43,052 bases of DNA, taken from DASWIP01 sp036397635. GTDB taxonomy: Bacteria; Actinomycetota; AC-67. The DNA lies in assembly GCA_036397635.1 (NCBI GenBank), contig DASWIP010000137.1:1-43052 (forward strand), written 5' to 3'. The translations under genes and the position numbers were made by a program. Below, one piece after another: positions 34,071-41,665 of the stretch. The notes under the pieces are model-generated. The model saw only the letters and a list, made by a program, of their open reading frames with translations, ran no database searches and was not told the origin of the DNA. Each line of letters opens with the position of its first letter. Position 1 is the first letter of the stretch.

Positions 34071-35798
34071 ATGCCGAGCACGAACGAGACGGTGGAAGCC
34101 CTCTTCGCGGAATGGGCCGAGCTGCTGCAACTCGCCGGCGCGGACGCGTTCCGGGTGCGCGCCTATGAGAAGGCGGCCCGGTCGATCGGCGGGTTCTCGA
34201 AGGACCTGCGCGACCTCGACGACAAAGGCCTGCGCGCCATCCCATCGGTGGGCGCGAGCATGGCCGCCCGGATCCGCGAGTACCTCGAGACCGGGACGTT
34301 GCACGAACTCGAGGATCTGCGCGAGCAGGTCCCTGCGGGGCTTCGCGAGATGATGCGGATCCCGAGCCTCGGGCCGAAGAAGGCGATCCTGCTGCACGAG
34401 ACCCTGGGTATCTCGACCGTCGATGAGCTGGCCGGCGCGGCACGCGACGGCAAACTGCGCGGGATCAAGGGACTCGGTCAGAAGACCGAGGAGAACCTGC
34501 TCCGCGGCATCCAGAACTTGCGCGAGCACGGCGGCCGGATCCTCATCGACGCGGCGATGGACGCCGCCGTCGGGGTGATCGAGGCACTGCGAGGGCTCGC
34601 CGAGGTCGACCAGATCACCTACGCCGGCTCCCTGCGCCGGATGCGCGACACCATCGGCGACATCGACATCCTGGTGGCGTCGGCCAACGCTGCGCCGATC
34701 ATGGACTCCTTCGCCGGGCTCTCGAGCGTGAAGGAGGTGCTGGCGCACGGCGAGACCAAGACGAGCGTCCTCACCGATACCGGGCTGCAGATCGACCTGC
34801 GGACCGTCCCGGCCGACGCCTGGGGCGCGGCACTGATCTACTTCACCGGGTCCAAGTCCCACAACATCAAGATCCGCGAGATCGCCGTCCGCAGGGGGTG
34901 GAAGCTCTCGGAGTGGGGCCTGTTCAAAGCCGACACGGGCAAGAAGATCGCCGCCGAGACCGAGGAGGAGGTCTACGAGGCGCTCGGCTTGCCGTGGATC
35001 CCTCCGACGATGCGCGAGGACACCGGCGAGATCGAGGCGGCGTTCGCGGGCACGCTCCCCACGGTCGTGGAGCGCCGAGACATCCGCGGTGACCTCCATT
35101 CGCACACCAACCTCACCGATGGGCTCGCCCCCCTGGAGGAGATGCTCGCCGCCGCGGCCGCCGCCGGATACTCCTACTACGTCGTGACCGACCACGCCGA
35201 GGGTCTGCCGATGACTGGGATGGATCGCGGCAAGGCGCTCGCGCAACGCAAGCGGATCGCCACGCTGCAGAAGAAGTATCCGAAGATGACCATCCTGCAC
35301 GGTTCGGAGCTCAACATCGCCAAGGACGGCAGCGTCGACTACGACCCGGCGTTCCTCGCAGGGTTCGACCTACTGGTCGCCAGCGTCCATTCGATGTTCC
35401 GGCTCCCGCGCGACGAGCAGACGGCGCGGATCATCCGCGCGATGGAGAACCCGTTCATCAACGTCATCGGACACCCGACCGGGCGCCTCATCGGCCGGCG
35501 TGAGCCTATCGACGTGGACTTCGAGTCCATCTGCAACGCCGCGGTGCGGACCGGGACGGCGCTCGAGGTGAACTCCTTCCCCGACCGGATGGACCTGCGC
35601 GACGAGCACGTACGCTGGGCGATCGAGCGCGGGGTCACGATCGCGATCGACACGGACTCGCACGCTCCCAAGCATCTCGAGCACCTGCGGTTCGGCGTCG
35701 CGACAGCGCAGCGAGGCTGGGCGCGCAAGACCGACGTTCTCAACGCCCGTACGCTCAAGCAGCTACGAACCTTCGTCGAGAAGAAGCGGCCCGGATGA
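34071..35798 (+). CDS. polX: DNA polymerase X family protein with PHP domain
   Basis: 575 residues, the usual bacterial PolX layout. The N-terminal polymerase-beta-like part (about 1-315) has helix-hairpin-helix regions (IPSLGPKKAILLHETLG) and the palm motif YAGSLRRMRDTIGDIDILV near 184-202 with two catalytic aspartates; a third is in LQIDLRTVP. The C-terminal PHP domain (about 335-575) begins RGDLHSHTNLTDG with metal histidines and is expected to have 3'-exonuclease/AP-site activity. The protein should fill gaps in base-excision repair. The next gene is a DNA glycosylase overlapping by ATGA, which supports a repair pair. Confidence 0.95.
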   Translation: MPSTNETVEALFAEWAELLQLAGADAFRVRAYEKAARSIGGFSKDLRDLDDKGLRAIPSVGASMAARIREYLETGTLHELEDLREQVPAGLREMMRIPSLGPKKAILLHETLGISTVDELAGAARDGKLRGIKGLGQKTEENLLRGIQNLREHGGRILIDAAMDAAVGVIEALRGLAEVDQITYAGSLRRMRDTIGDIDILVASANAAPIMDSFAGLSSVKEVLAHGETKTSVLTDTGLQIDLRTVPADAWGAALIYFTGSKSHNIKIREIAVRRGWKLSEWGLFKADTGKKIAAETEEEVYEALGLPWIPPTMREDTGEIEAAFAGTLPTVVERRDIRGDLHSHTNLTDGLAPLEEMLAAAAAAGYSYYVVTDHAEGLPMTGMDRGKALAQRKRIATLQKKYPKMTILHGSELNIAKDGSVDYDPAFLAGFDLLVASVHSMFRLPRDEQTARIIRAMENPFINVIGHPTGRLIGRREPIDVDFESICNAAVRTGTALEVNSFPDRMDLRDEHVRWAIERGVTIAIDTDSHAPKHLEHLRFGVATAQRGWARKTDVLNARTLKQLRTFVEKKRPG

Positions 35799-36436
35799 GC
35801 GTGGCGACGGATCAGTTGCCGCTGCGGCCGGTGGCGCGTGCGTTCTTCGCGCGACCAACGCTCGATGTCGCGCGCGACCTCATCGGCTGCCTCCTCGTGC
35901 ACGACCTCCCGGAGGGCACCGTTGTCGGCTCGATCGTCGAAACCGAGGCCTACACGGATCGCGATCCGGGGAGCCATGCTTTCAGCGGCATGACGGCACG
36001 CAACGCGCCTATGTTCGAGGAACCGGGTAACGCGTATGTCTATTTCACGTACGGCATGCACCACTGCCTGAACGCCGTCACCGAGGAGACCGGCCGCGCC
36101 GGAGCCGTGCTCCTGCGCGCCGTCGAACCGATCGCGGGGCTCGAGCACCTGCGGTCACGGCGTCCCGGACGGCGCGACAGGGACCTCGCGCGCGGCCCCG
36201 GACGCCTGACGCTGGCGTTCGGGATAGGGCGTGAGCATGATCGCGCCGACCTGACGACCGGGGTGCTGCGGATCTGCACAGGGGAGCGACTCCCCGAAGC
36301 CGCGCTGGTCCGCACGGCGCGCATCGGACTGGCAGCGGCGCAGCAGGACGGCCGACGGTGGCGCTTCGCGGTGAAAGGCAGTCCGTGGGTGTCGTCCGGG
36401 CGATCGACGACCGCTAGGGGTTCACGTAGATCGTGA
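35795..36436 (+). CDS. 3-methyladenine DNA glycosylase (AAG/MPG family)
   Basis: 213 residues. Removes alkylated purines. ARDLIGCLLV, VETEAYTDRDPGSHAF (catalytic glutamate), NAYVYFTYGMHHCLNAVT and GPGRLTLAFGI are the family blocks. It is translationally coupled to polX; glycosylase plus PolX would cover removal and refilling. The last 23 bases overlap the end of the convergent PBP gene, and the final residues (STTARGSRRS) look like read-through beyond the conserved domain. Confidence 0.94.
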   Translation: MSVATDQLPLRPVARAFFARPTLDVARDLIGCLLVHDLPEGTVVGSIVETEAYTDRDPGSHAFSGMTARNAPMFEEPGNAYVYFTYGMHHCLNAVTEETGRAGAVLLRAVEPIAGLEHLRSRRPGRRDRDLARGPGRLTLAFGIGREHDRADLTTGVLRICTGERLPEAALVRTARIGLAAAQQDGRRWRFAVKGSPWVSSGRSTTARGSRRS

Positions 36437-38864
36437 CCGTCGCGCCTCTTCCGTAGCGCTCACCGGCGCATGGGCTCTGCAGCCAGACACGGCCGGGTGT
36501 GGTTTCGGATATCTGGCGGCAGCCCGCGATGCCGCCGGTATTCGCTCGGGTGACGACGCGCGGGACGAATCCTGCGTCGATGAGGCGCTGGCGCGCGCGC
36601 GCGACCGTACGGCCCAGCACCATCGGCACGTCGCTGATCGCGGCGTCGTTGCTCACGTAGATCGTGGCTGGATCCCCGACCTTCGCGGCGGTCTGCGGTT
36701 GGGGTTTCTGATCGCACACTGTTCCCGGCGCGAAGGCGGGACAGTACTGCGACACCACGTTGAGCGCGAAGCCCGCCTTCTCCATGATGTCGCGCGCGGT
36801 CGAGGACTTCATGCCGACCACAGCCGGTGTCGAGGGGATCTCGCCGGAAGTGGGTTCGGTGCAGACCTCGGTCGGCTCGGAGCCGCGCAGGAACTGCTGT
36901 ACCTCGATGAGGTAAGGGGGCGTGAACTCGTTCGGCAGGCAGTTCCTGCTTCCGTCGACCTTCACCTTGACGAGCAGCGTGTCGGTCGCCTCCGGGAACA
37001 GTTCCGTCGCGACGCCCTTGTGGGCGGCGATCATGAATGCTCTCCACATCTCCCCGGGCCATGAACTGCCGTAGACGCGACGCCGGGTGCGCGGGGGCAC
37101 CATCGGAACCTGCGCCTGCGGGAACCCTGCCCAGCTCACGGCCGCCATCTGCGGCGTGAATCCTGCGAACCAGGCATCGGCGTAATTCTCAGAGGTCCCG
37201 GTCTTGCCGGCGACCGGACGTCCGAAGCCGAGGTTGCGTCCCGTGCCTGTCTTCATGACCTCTTCGAGGGCCTCGATCGCGAGCGCCGCGACCGGTTCAG
37301 CCAACACCCGCTTGCGCTCGCGCTTGGGCTCGTAGATCACCGTGCCGCTGGAATCGGTGATCTGGAAGATGGGGGTCGGCTCCACCTTGATCCCGCCGGC
37401 GGCGAGGGTCGCATACCCGGTCGCAAGATCGAGCGGCGTGACCTCTTCGCTCCCAAGCGCGATCGCGTGGACCGCGTCGAGCGGCGCAGTGATGCCCATG
37501 CGTTTCGCGACTTCGACGACCTTCTTGGGTCCGACCTCCAGGACGACCTGTGCGTAGACCACGTTGACGCTGAGCGCTGTGCCGCGCTTGAGAGTCAGGC
37601 TCGATCCCGGATTCGTCCCCTCGTAGTTGCCCGGGCTCCAGGAGGTCCCGTTGGGGAGGCGCAACGAGATGCGTGACCCGCCGCGGTAGACGCGCTCCAG
37701 CGGGATGCCCCTCTCGAGCGCTGCGATGAGCGTGAACAGCTTGAAGGCGGAGCCGGGTTGACGTCCAGGTCTCCGCGCCGCCAGGTTGTACTTCGCGTAG
37801 CGGTCCTTCCGTCCGAAGAATCCGCGCCCGCCGACCATCGTGACCACGCCGCCCGTGCGAGGATCGATCGCCACGAAGGCCGTGTGAGGATCGCTCTTGA
37901 ACGGAAGCACCTGCGCGGTGATCTTCTCGGCCGTGCGCTGAAGCTCCGGGTTGAGCGACGTGTGGATCCGCAGGCCACCCTTGAACACAGCATTGATTCG
38001 CTCAGCGCGGGTTTCGCCGAGGAATCCGAACTCCTCGGCGTCGTTGAAGATCAGGTCCTTGATGTAGTCGATGAAGTAGGCGAAGCGGTAGGTCTGCGTA
38101 TCCGCGCCGGGTTTGAGTCCGAGCGCCGCTTCCCTGGCCTTGTCGAACTCGGTCTCGGGCAGCATCCCCTCATCGAACATGCGGCGTAGCACGACGTTCC
38201 TACGCGAGAGCGCGACTGCGTTGTCACCGCTCGGATCGTAGGCCGATGGCGACCTGATCAGGCCGGCGAGCAGCGCGCCCTCCACCACGCCCAGCTTATG
38301 GGCCGGCTTGGAGAAGAAGGTCTTGGCAGCAGCCTCGATTCCGTACGCGCCTCTGCCGAAGTACACGGTGTTCAAGTACCGCTCGAGGATCTCGTCTTTG
38401 GTGAAGCGCTCCTCGAGTTGATAGGCGAGGATCGCCTCCTTGATTTTGCGCTCCACTGTGCGATCGCGGTCCACGAGGGTGTTCTTGACCAACTGCTGCG
38501 TGATGGTCGAGCCGCCCTCCACGACGCGCCCCTCGGCGGCGTTCTTGGTGAGAGCTCGGATCACGGCCAAGTAGTCCACGCCCGCGTGCTGGTAGAACCG
38601 GGCATCCTCGATCGCGAGCACCGCGTCGCGGACGTGCTCCGGCACTTGGGCCAGCGGGATCACCTCGCGATCCTCCTCTGCGTGGAGCTCGGTGATCAGA
38701 GAGCCGTCGGCGGCATATACCTTCGTCGTCTGCGCGATGGTGTTGGCCTTCGCCAGCGCGTCATCCAGCGAGGGGACGGTGACGCAGGCCGACGCCAACA
38801 TGACGAATCCCAGCGCCGCGGCTCCGCCGCGTAACGCTGTCTTGTGAGGGAGGGAAGGGGCCAT
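36414..38864 (-). CDS. class A penicillin-binding protein with two PASTA domains
   Basis: 816 residues from the ATG at 38864 (an in-frame start 12 codons upstream is less likely). Bifunctional peptidoglycan synthase. A hydrophobic segment (about 13-26) ends LASAC with C27, so it could be a lipoprotein, though a plain anchor or signal sequence is also possible. Transglycosylase: catalytic E86 in EDARFYQHAG, GGSTITQQLVKN (118-129), ERKIKEAILAYQLEERF. Transpeptidase: S372-x-x-K375 in GSAFK, SVN (432-434), KTGTS (554-558). PASTA repeats at about 676-739 and 744-816 end the protein; they bind peptidoglycan stem peptides. Six cysteines in the last 180 residues may form disulfides. It is transcribed alone, opposite to its neighbours. 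Confidence 0.96.
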   Translation of the reverse strand: MAPSLPHKTALRGGAAALGFVMLASACVTVPSLDDALAKANTIAQTTKVYAADGSLITELHAEEDREVIPLAQVPEHVRDAVLAIEDARFYQHAGVDYLAVIRALTKNAAEGRVVEGGSTITQQLVKNTLVDRDRTVERKIKEAILAYQLEERFTKDEILERYLNTVYFGRGAYGIEAAAKTFFSKPAHKLGVVEGALLAGLIRSPSAYDPSGDNAVALSRRNVVLRRMFDEGMLPETEFDKAREAALGLKPGADTQTYRFAYFIDYIKDLIFNDAEEFGFLGETRAERINAVFKGGLRIHTSLNPELQRTAEKITAQVLPFKSDPHTAFVAIDPRTGGVVTMVGGRGFFGRKDRYAKYNLAARRPGRQPGSAFKLFTLIAALERGIPLERVYRGGSRISLRLPNGTSWSPGNYEGTNPGSSLTLKRGTALSVNVVYAQVVLEVGPKKVVEVAKRMGITAPLDAVHAIALGSEEVTPLDLATGYATLAAGGIKVEPTPIFQITDSSGTVIYEPKRERKRVLAEPVAALAIEALEEVMKTGTGRNLGFGRPVAGKTGTSENYADAWFAGFTPQMAAVSWAGFPQAQVPMVPPRTRRRVYGSSWPGEMWRAFMIAAHKGVATELFPEATDTLLVKVKVDGSRNCLPNEFTPPYLIEVQQFLRGSEPTEVCTEPTSGEIPSTPAVVGMKSSTARDIMEKAGFALNVVSQYCPAFAPGTVCDQKPQPQTAAKVGDPATIYVSNDAAISDVPMVLGRTVARARQRLIDAGFVPRVVTRANTGGIAGCRQISETTPGRVWLQSPCAGERYGRGATVTIYVNP

Positions 38865-38929
38865 GGTTGGTCGGTCACCCCATGGTACCGCCCGCTCCAC
38901 GGAGGCCGCTGAACCTCGGGAAAGCCTCG

Positions 38930-38949
38930 CCCCCGGGTCGACCCGGGGG
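38930..38949 (-). terminator. perfect 20-base palindrome, probable terminator hairpin of the remnant gene
   Basis: CCCCCGGG (38930-38937) and CCCGGGGG (38942-38949) flank a TCGA loop, giving an 8-bp all-GC stem, extendable by two pairs past a bulge. On the minus strand it comes 28 bases after the stop of the small reading frame, and is followed by only a short T-run (CTTTCCC), as in many high-GC terminators. Confidence 0.5.
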
Positions 38950-38977
38950 GCGAAGGATGGACTCGAGGACGGTCTGC

Positions 38978-39142
38978 TCAGGCGACCGAGAAGGTGAACG
39001 CTGCGTCGGCCGCGCCCTCGATCACCACGATCGCGTACTCGGCTGCGGCCGGGATGGTGCCCGACTCGTCGCCCTCGTTGAAGAACTCGCCGACGACGAC
39101 CGGCGCCGGTCCGTTATCGCAGGTGCCGAGGGACTCGCTGGC
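38978..39142 (-). pseudogene. 3' remnant of a protein gene
   Basis: About 52 codons ending at TGA 38978-38980 read ESLGTCDNGPAPVVVGEFFN, then an acidic/hydrophobic stretch ending DAAFTFSVA. Codon use is strongly GC3, and the strand pattern of alternating hydrophobic residues looks like a real secreted-protein end. There is no start codon within it, and upstream residues (Arg-rich, running into the tyrS start) look non-coding. With a terminator-like hairpin just after the stop, it looks like the surviving 3' end of a deleted gene. A short intact gene with a non-standard start cannot be excluded. The family is not recognised. Confidence 0.35.
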
Positions 39143-39193
39143 CGGGGTTGGCCGGCCTCCGCTTCCCTTCGACGCTTGACCCGCTATTCCTGT

Positions 39194-39221
39194 CTGACGT
39201 GATGGCGCCCGCTGGTACGAT
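39194..39221 (+). promoter_or_regulatory. candidate promoter of tyrS
   Basis: CTGACG (39194-39199), 16-base spacer, TACGAT (39216-39221). The expected start is 3-4 bases before the ATG at 39232, so the mRNA would be leaderless or nearly so. No T-box leader, which controls many synthetase genes elsewhere, is present. Confidence 0.5.
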
Positions 39222-39231
39222 GCGGCCGGAT

Positions 39232-40515
39232 ATGGCCAAGAGCGATCTCTTCGATGATCTCGTCTGGCGAGGGCTCGCCTACCAGTGGACCGGGGAGGAT
39301 GCACTGCCGGCCCGCCTTCGATCAGGCCCCACCACCCTGTACCACGGATGCGACCCGTCTGCGGACTCGCTGCACATCGGGAATCTGATCGGACTCGTGG
39401 CTTTGCGTCGGTTCCAGCGAGCCGGGCATCGTCCCATCGCCTTAGCGGGCGGCGGCACGGGCATGATCGGGGATCCCTCGGGACGCAGCGAGGAGCGGAA
39501 CCTCCTTGACGGTGAGCGGCTCGAGGCCAACCTCGCCGGCATCCGGTCGCAGCTGGAGCAGTTCCTCGACTTCGATGCCGGCGAGGGCAGCGCCCTCCTG
39601 GTGAACAACGCCGACTGGCTCACCCGCTTCACCTACGTCGATTTCCTGCGCGATGTGGGCAAGCATTTCTCGGTCAATGTGATGCTCGCCAAGGAATCGG
39701 TTAGCGCCCGTCTGGAGAGTGGATCGGGTATCACCTACACCGAGTTCAGCTACATGTTGATGCAGGCCTACGACTTCGTGCATCTGCACGGCGAGTTCGG
39801 ATGTGAGCTCCAGATCGGTGGCTCAGACCAGTTCGGAAACATCGTCGCAGGCATCGATCTCGGTCGTCGTATGACGCAGGCGCGCATGTTCGGCCTGACC
39901 TGGCCTCTGATCGAGCGCAGCGACGGCGCGAAGATGGGCAAGACCGCAGAGGGCGCGATCTGGCTCTCGCCCGAGCGGACCAGTCCCTACACCTTCTACC
40001 AGTGGTTCGTCCGGGTACCCGACGCCGATGTCGGGCCGTTCCTCCGGCTCTTCACCGAGGTGCCGCGAGATGAGATCGAAATCCTGGAACGCCGGGCCGC
40101 CGACGCTGCGGCGAAGCGCGAGGCCCAGACCCGCTTGGCGCGCGAGCTGACTCTGATGGTCCACGGCGAGGATGGGCTGGCGAAGGCGGAACGCGCCACC
40201 AGAGCGTTCTTCGGCGGGGACCTGGATGGGTTGGAGGAACGGGACCTGCTCGAGATCTTCGCCGACGTTCCCTCTGTCGAGGTGCCGAAAGCTGCCCTCG
40301 ACATGGGGATCCCTGCCGTGGACGCGCTCGTCCAGGCCGGGCTGGCCTCCAGCAAGAGTGAGGCTCGACGCGTGATCGAAGGGGGCGGCGCCTACCGGAA
40401 CAATCGCCGGATCGAGTCGGCGTCGGCGACGCTGGGAGCCACGGATCTCGCGACCGGAACGGTCATGGTGCTGCGCGCCGGGAAGAAGTCCTACGCGCTC
40501 CTTCGCGCCGTCTGA
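39232..40515 (+). CDS. tyrS: tyrosyl-tRNA synthetase
   Basis: 427 residues, class I synthetase. The tyrosine/ATP site YHGCDPSADSLHIGNL is at 37-52 with the HIGH-type motif HIGN (48-51); the KMSKS-type loop is KMGKT (234-238), with GSDQFGN upstream. A C-terminal S4 RNA-binding domain (about 355-427) binds the tRNA. The frame is open upstream to 39148, but ATG 39232 gives the family N-terminus and follows the promoter. The 3' end overlaps the convergent CAP gene by 25 bases. Confidence 0.97.
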   Translation: MAKSDLFDDLVWRGLAYQWTGEDALPARLRSGPTTLYHGCDPSADSLHIGNLIGLVALRRFQRAGHRPIALAGGGTGMIGDPSGRSEERNLLDGERLEANLAGIRSQLEQFLDFDAGEGSALLVNNADWLTRFTYVDFLRDVGKHFSVNVMLAKESVSARLESGSGITYTEFSYMLMQAYDFVHLHGEFGCELQIGGSDQFGNIVAGIDLGRRMTQARMFGLTWPLIERSDGAKMGKTAEGAIWLSPERTSPYTFYQWFVRVPDADVGPFLRLFTEVPRDEIEILERRAADAAAKREAQTRLARELTLMVHGEDGLAKAERATRAFFGGDLDGLEERDLLEIFADVPSVEVPKAALDMGIPAVDALVQAGLASSKSEARRVIEGGGAYRNNRRIESASATLGATDLATGTVMVLRAGKKSYALLRAV

Positions 40516-41312
40516 GGTCGGCGGCGCAGGAACAAGCCCAGAGACAGCGATCCGAGCCCCACCAGGGCTCCGGCCACGCCGGTTCCTCCCGAAGACGATG
40601 CAGCATGGAACGCAGCCCCGAGTGGGTAGGTTCCCGCGTGCGTGGGGCCGGTCGGGGCACCGACCCGCATCCCCTGGACGGTGAGACTCGGGGCGACGCC
40701 GGCGCCGGGGGAGGTGGATGCGCGGCCGGCGGGCGGATGGACCGACGCGACCGGATGGTCCACGGCCGCCGCCGGACGGGTGAGGAAGACCTCGACGACC
40801 CACAAGCTTCCGTTCTGCCACGCCGCGCCCACACCGACACGCCGATACCTCGGAAGAAGGATGTTGCGACGGTGATCGTCGCTGCGCATGAACGCGGTGT
40901 GGACCGCGCGCACGGAGGGCCCAACGCCGACGTTCTCGCCGACGAAGGCGGGAGAGCCCAACCGGCGCCGACCGGCAGCCGTCCCCAGCGCGGGGTTGTG
41001 ATAGATCCGGCCACGCCGCGCCATCCGGCGCGCGTGCTCCTCGGCCACCGCGCGCGCGCGAGCGTCCGGCCGCAGCGTCCTCAATCCGAGCTGGCGGCGT
41101 TCCTTGTTGATCATCCTCAGCGCCAGCGTTTCAGGGGAGGTACTTGCCGTGTCCTGAGATGTCGACGTGGGAGGCTGGCGGCAGTCGCCGAAGCTGACCC
41201 CACCGACACGCGTACACGCCCCGGCGGGCGCGGCGAGCGTGATCAGGATCACCGTGATCAAGCCGGTGAGCGCCGTCGCGGCGCGTACTCGCAGAGGGTC
41301 ACCCCAAGCCAT
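40491..41312 (-). CDS. secreted, membrane-anchored CAP (SCP-like) domain protein
   Basis: 273 residues from ATG 41312; the frame is open upstream, but this start gives a clear signal peptide (hydrophobic 10-29, cleavage near APAGA). A linker rich in Ser/Thr (46-60) leads to a CAP domain at about 63-178: ALRMINKERRQLGLRTL, H93 in AEEHARRM, GENVG (E126), and SDDHRRNIL (H147), the usual cavity residues of YkwD-like bacterial proteins. Then a Pro/Ala/Gly linker, a C-terminal membrane helix (about 244-262) and a basic tail LRRRPQTARR. No LPxTG motif was seen, although the layout is similar. It probably sits in the cell envelope; its substrate is unknown. Confidence 0.85.
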   Translation of the reverse strand: MAWGDPLRVRAATALTGLITVILITLAAPAGACTRVGGVSFGDCRQPPTSTSQDTASTSPETLALRMINKERRQLGLRTLRPDARARAVAEEHARRMARRGRIYHNPALGTAAGRRRLGSPAFVGENVGVGPSVRAVHTAFMRSDDHRRNILLPRYRRVGVGAAWQNGSLWVVEVFLTRPAAAVDHPVASVHPPAGRASTSPGAGVAPSLTVQGMRVGAPTGPTHAGTYPLGAAFHAASSSGGTGVAGALVGLGSLSLGLFLRRRPQTARRSA

Positions 41313-41382
41313 GGCGGGTAAGGTTCGCCCCCCGCACGGGGAGTCCTGCCGGGAAGGTACCGTTTCTGCTGGTAGAAGGGAT

Positions 41383-41408
41383 ATGGCGGCATGAGCGGAA
41401 GCCGCCAT
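41383..41408. repeat. 8-bp inverted repeat just upstream of the 23S promoter
   Basis: ATGGCGGC (41383-41390) and GCCGCCAT (41401-41408) are perfect inverted copies with a 10-base loop, ending 5 bases before the -35 box. No T-run on either side, so a protein-binding operator shared by the divergent CAP and rRNA promoters is more likely than a terminator. Confidence 0.5.
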
Positions 41409-41413
41409 CTCGG

Positions 41414-41442
41414 TTGACACCCCTGGAGGCGGCGCGTAGCAT
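41414..41442 (+). promoter_or_regulatory. strong promoter reading into the 23S rRNA region
   Basis: TTGACA (41414-41419, perfect -35), 17-base spacer, TAGCAT (41437-41442). The expected start is near 41449. It is the best promoter match in the window, which fits a stable-RNA gene. Confidence 0.8.
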
Positions 41443-41448
41443 AACCGT

Positions 41449-41587
41449 CCGGTCCGGGGCGACGGTCCCCGGCCGAGGGGTACCGACTGAGTGCATCTTC
41501 CCAGCCATAGCCCACCAGGGGACAGCCGCTAGGACCGCGCGCGCCGCGGGAGGCTGTCGGTGACCACAGGTCACCGATTTTCTTTTT
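41449..41587 (+). ncRNA. candidate structured small RNA or rRNA leader, about 139 nt
   Basis: The stretch runs from the predicted transcription start to an intrinsic terminator. It holds a hairpin CCGGGG-CGACGGT-CCCCGG just after the start, a long nested hairpin GACAGCC (41521-41527)/GGCTGTC (41552-41558) enclosing CCGCG-CGCGC-CGCGG, and then the terminator stem. A single-stranded-looking block with CATCTTCCCAGCCATAGCCC lies between. I compared it from memory with c-di-AMP, c-di-GMP, FMN, TPP, cobalamin, SAM and guanidine riboswitches, 5S rRNA, SRP RNA, tmRNA and RNase P RNA and recognised none. It may be an independent sRNA or the attenuated leader of 23S. Confidence 0.5.
41558..41587 (+). 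terminator. perfect intrinsic terminator before the 23S gene
   Basis: CGGTGACC (41558-41565), loop ACA, GGTCACCG (41569-41576), then ATTTTCTTTTT (41577-41587): 8 perfect base pairs and a strong T-run. It stands between the promoter and the rRNA gene on the same strand. Confidence 0.8.
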
Positions 41588-41627
41588 GGGCCGAGGCCGG
41601 GAGAGGCGCCGGATCGGGGCTCCGAGA

Positions 41628-41641
41628 AGCTTGAGAATTCC
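41628..41641 (+). promoter_or_regulatory. boxA-like antitermination element before 23S rRNA
   Basis: AAGCTTGAGAATTCC lies 25-40 bases before 23S, followed by GCGTGAGCATCTACAGCCAAG. From memory, Streptomyces 16S-23S spacers end with TTTGAGAACT, GCGAGCATCT and GGCCAAG in the same order. This fits a Nus-type antitermination site. A second reading, TTGAGA as a -35 with a weak -10 near 41653, is less likely. Confidence 0.45.
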
Positions 41642-41665
41642 ATAGCGAGCGTGAGCATCTACAGC

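Larger units (their letters stand above)
38865..39231. other. intergenic region between PBP and tyrS
   Basis: This 367-base stretch holds the divergent control regions of the PBP gene (minus) and tyrS (plus), a GC-rich palindrome, and the end of a minus-strand gene remnant, each listed separately. No RNA gene was recognised. Confidence 0.6.
41313..41665. other. non-coding region between the CAP gene and 23S rRNA
   Basis: These 353 bases contain the minus-strand control region of the CAP gene, an inverted repeat, a consensus promoter reading toward 23S rRNA, a structured transcribed stretch ending in an intrinsic terminator, and a boxA-like element. No protein gene, tRNA, 5S or 16S rRNA was seen. 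Confidence 0.7.

Noticed and set aside
38994..39179. Plus-strand 61-codon frame before tyrS
   Set aside because: It is the shadow of the more protein-like minus-strand remnant; composition is Ser/Ala/Pro with no ribosome-binding site.
41313..41600. c-di-AMP (ydaO) riboswitch, suggested by a cell-envelope CAP gene next to a structured region
   Set aside because: On neither strand do the conserved ydaO blocks appear, as far as I can recall them.
41631..41658. Second 23S promoter with TTGAGA as -35
   Set aside because: The -10 candidate (GAGCAT) is poor, the start would fall at the mature 5' end, and the sequence matches the boxA-like end of actinobacterial rRNA spacers better.
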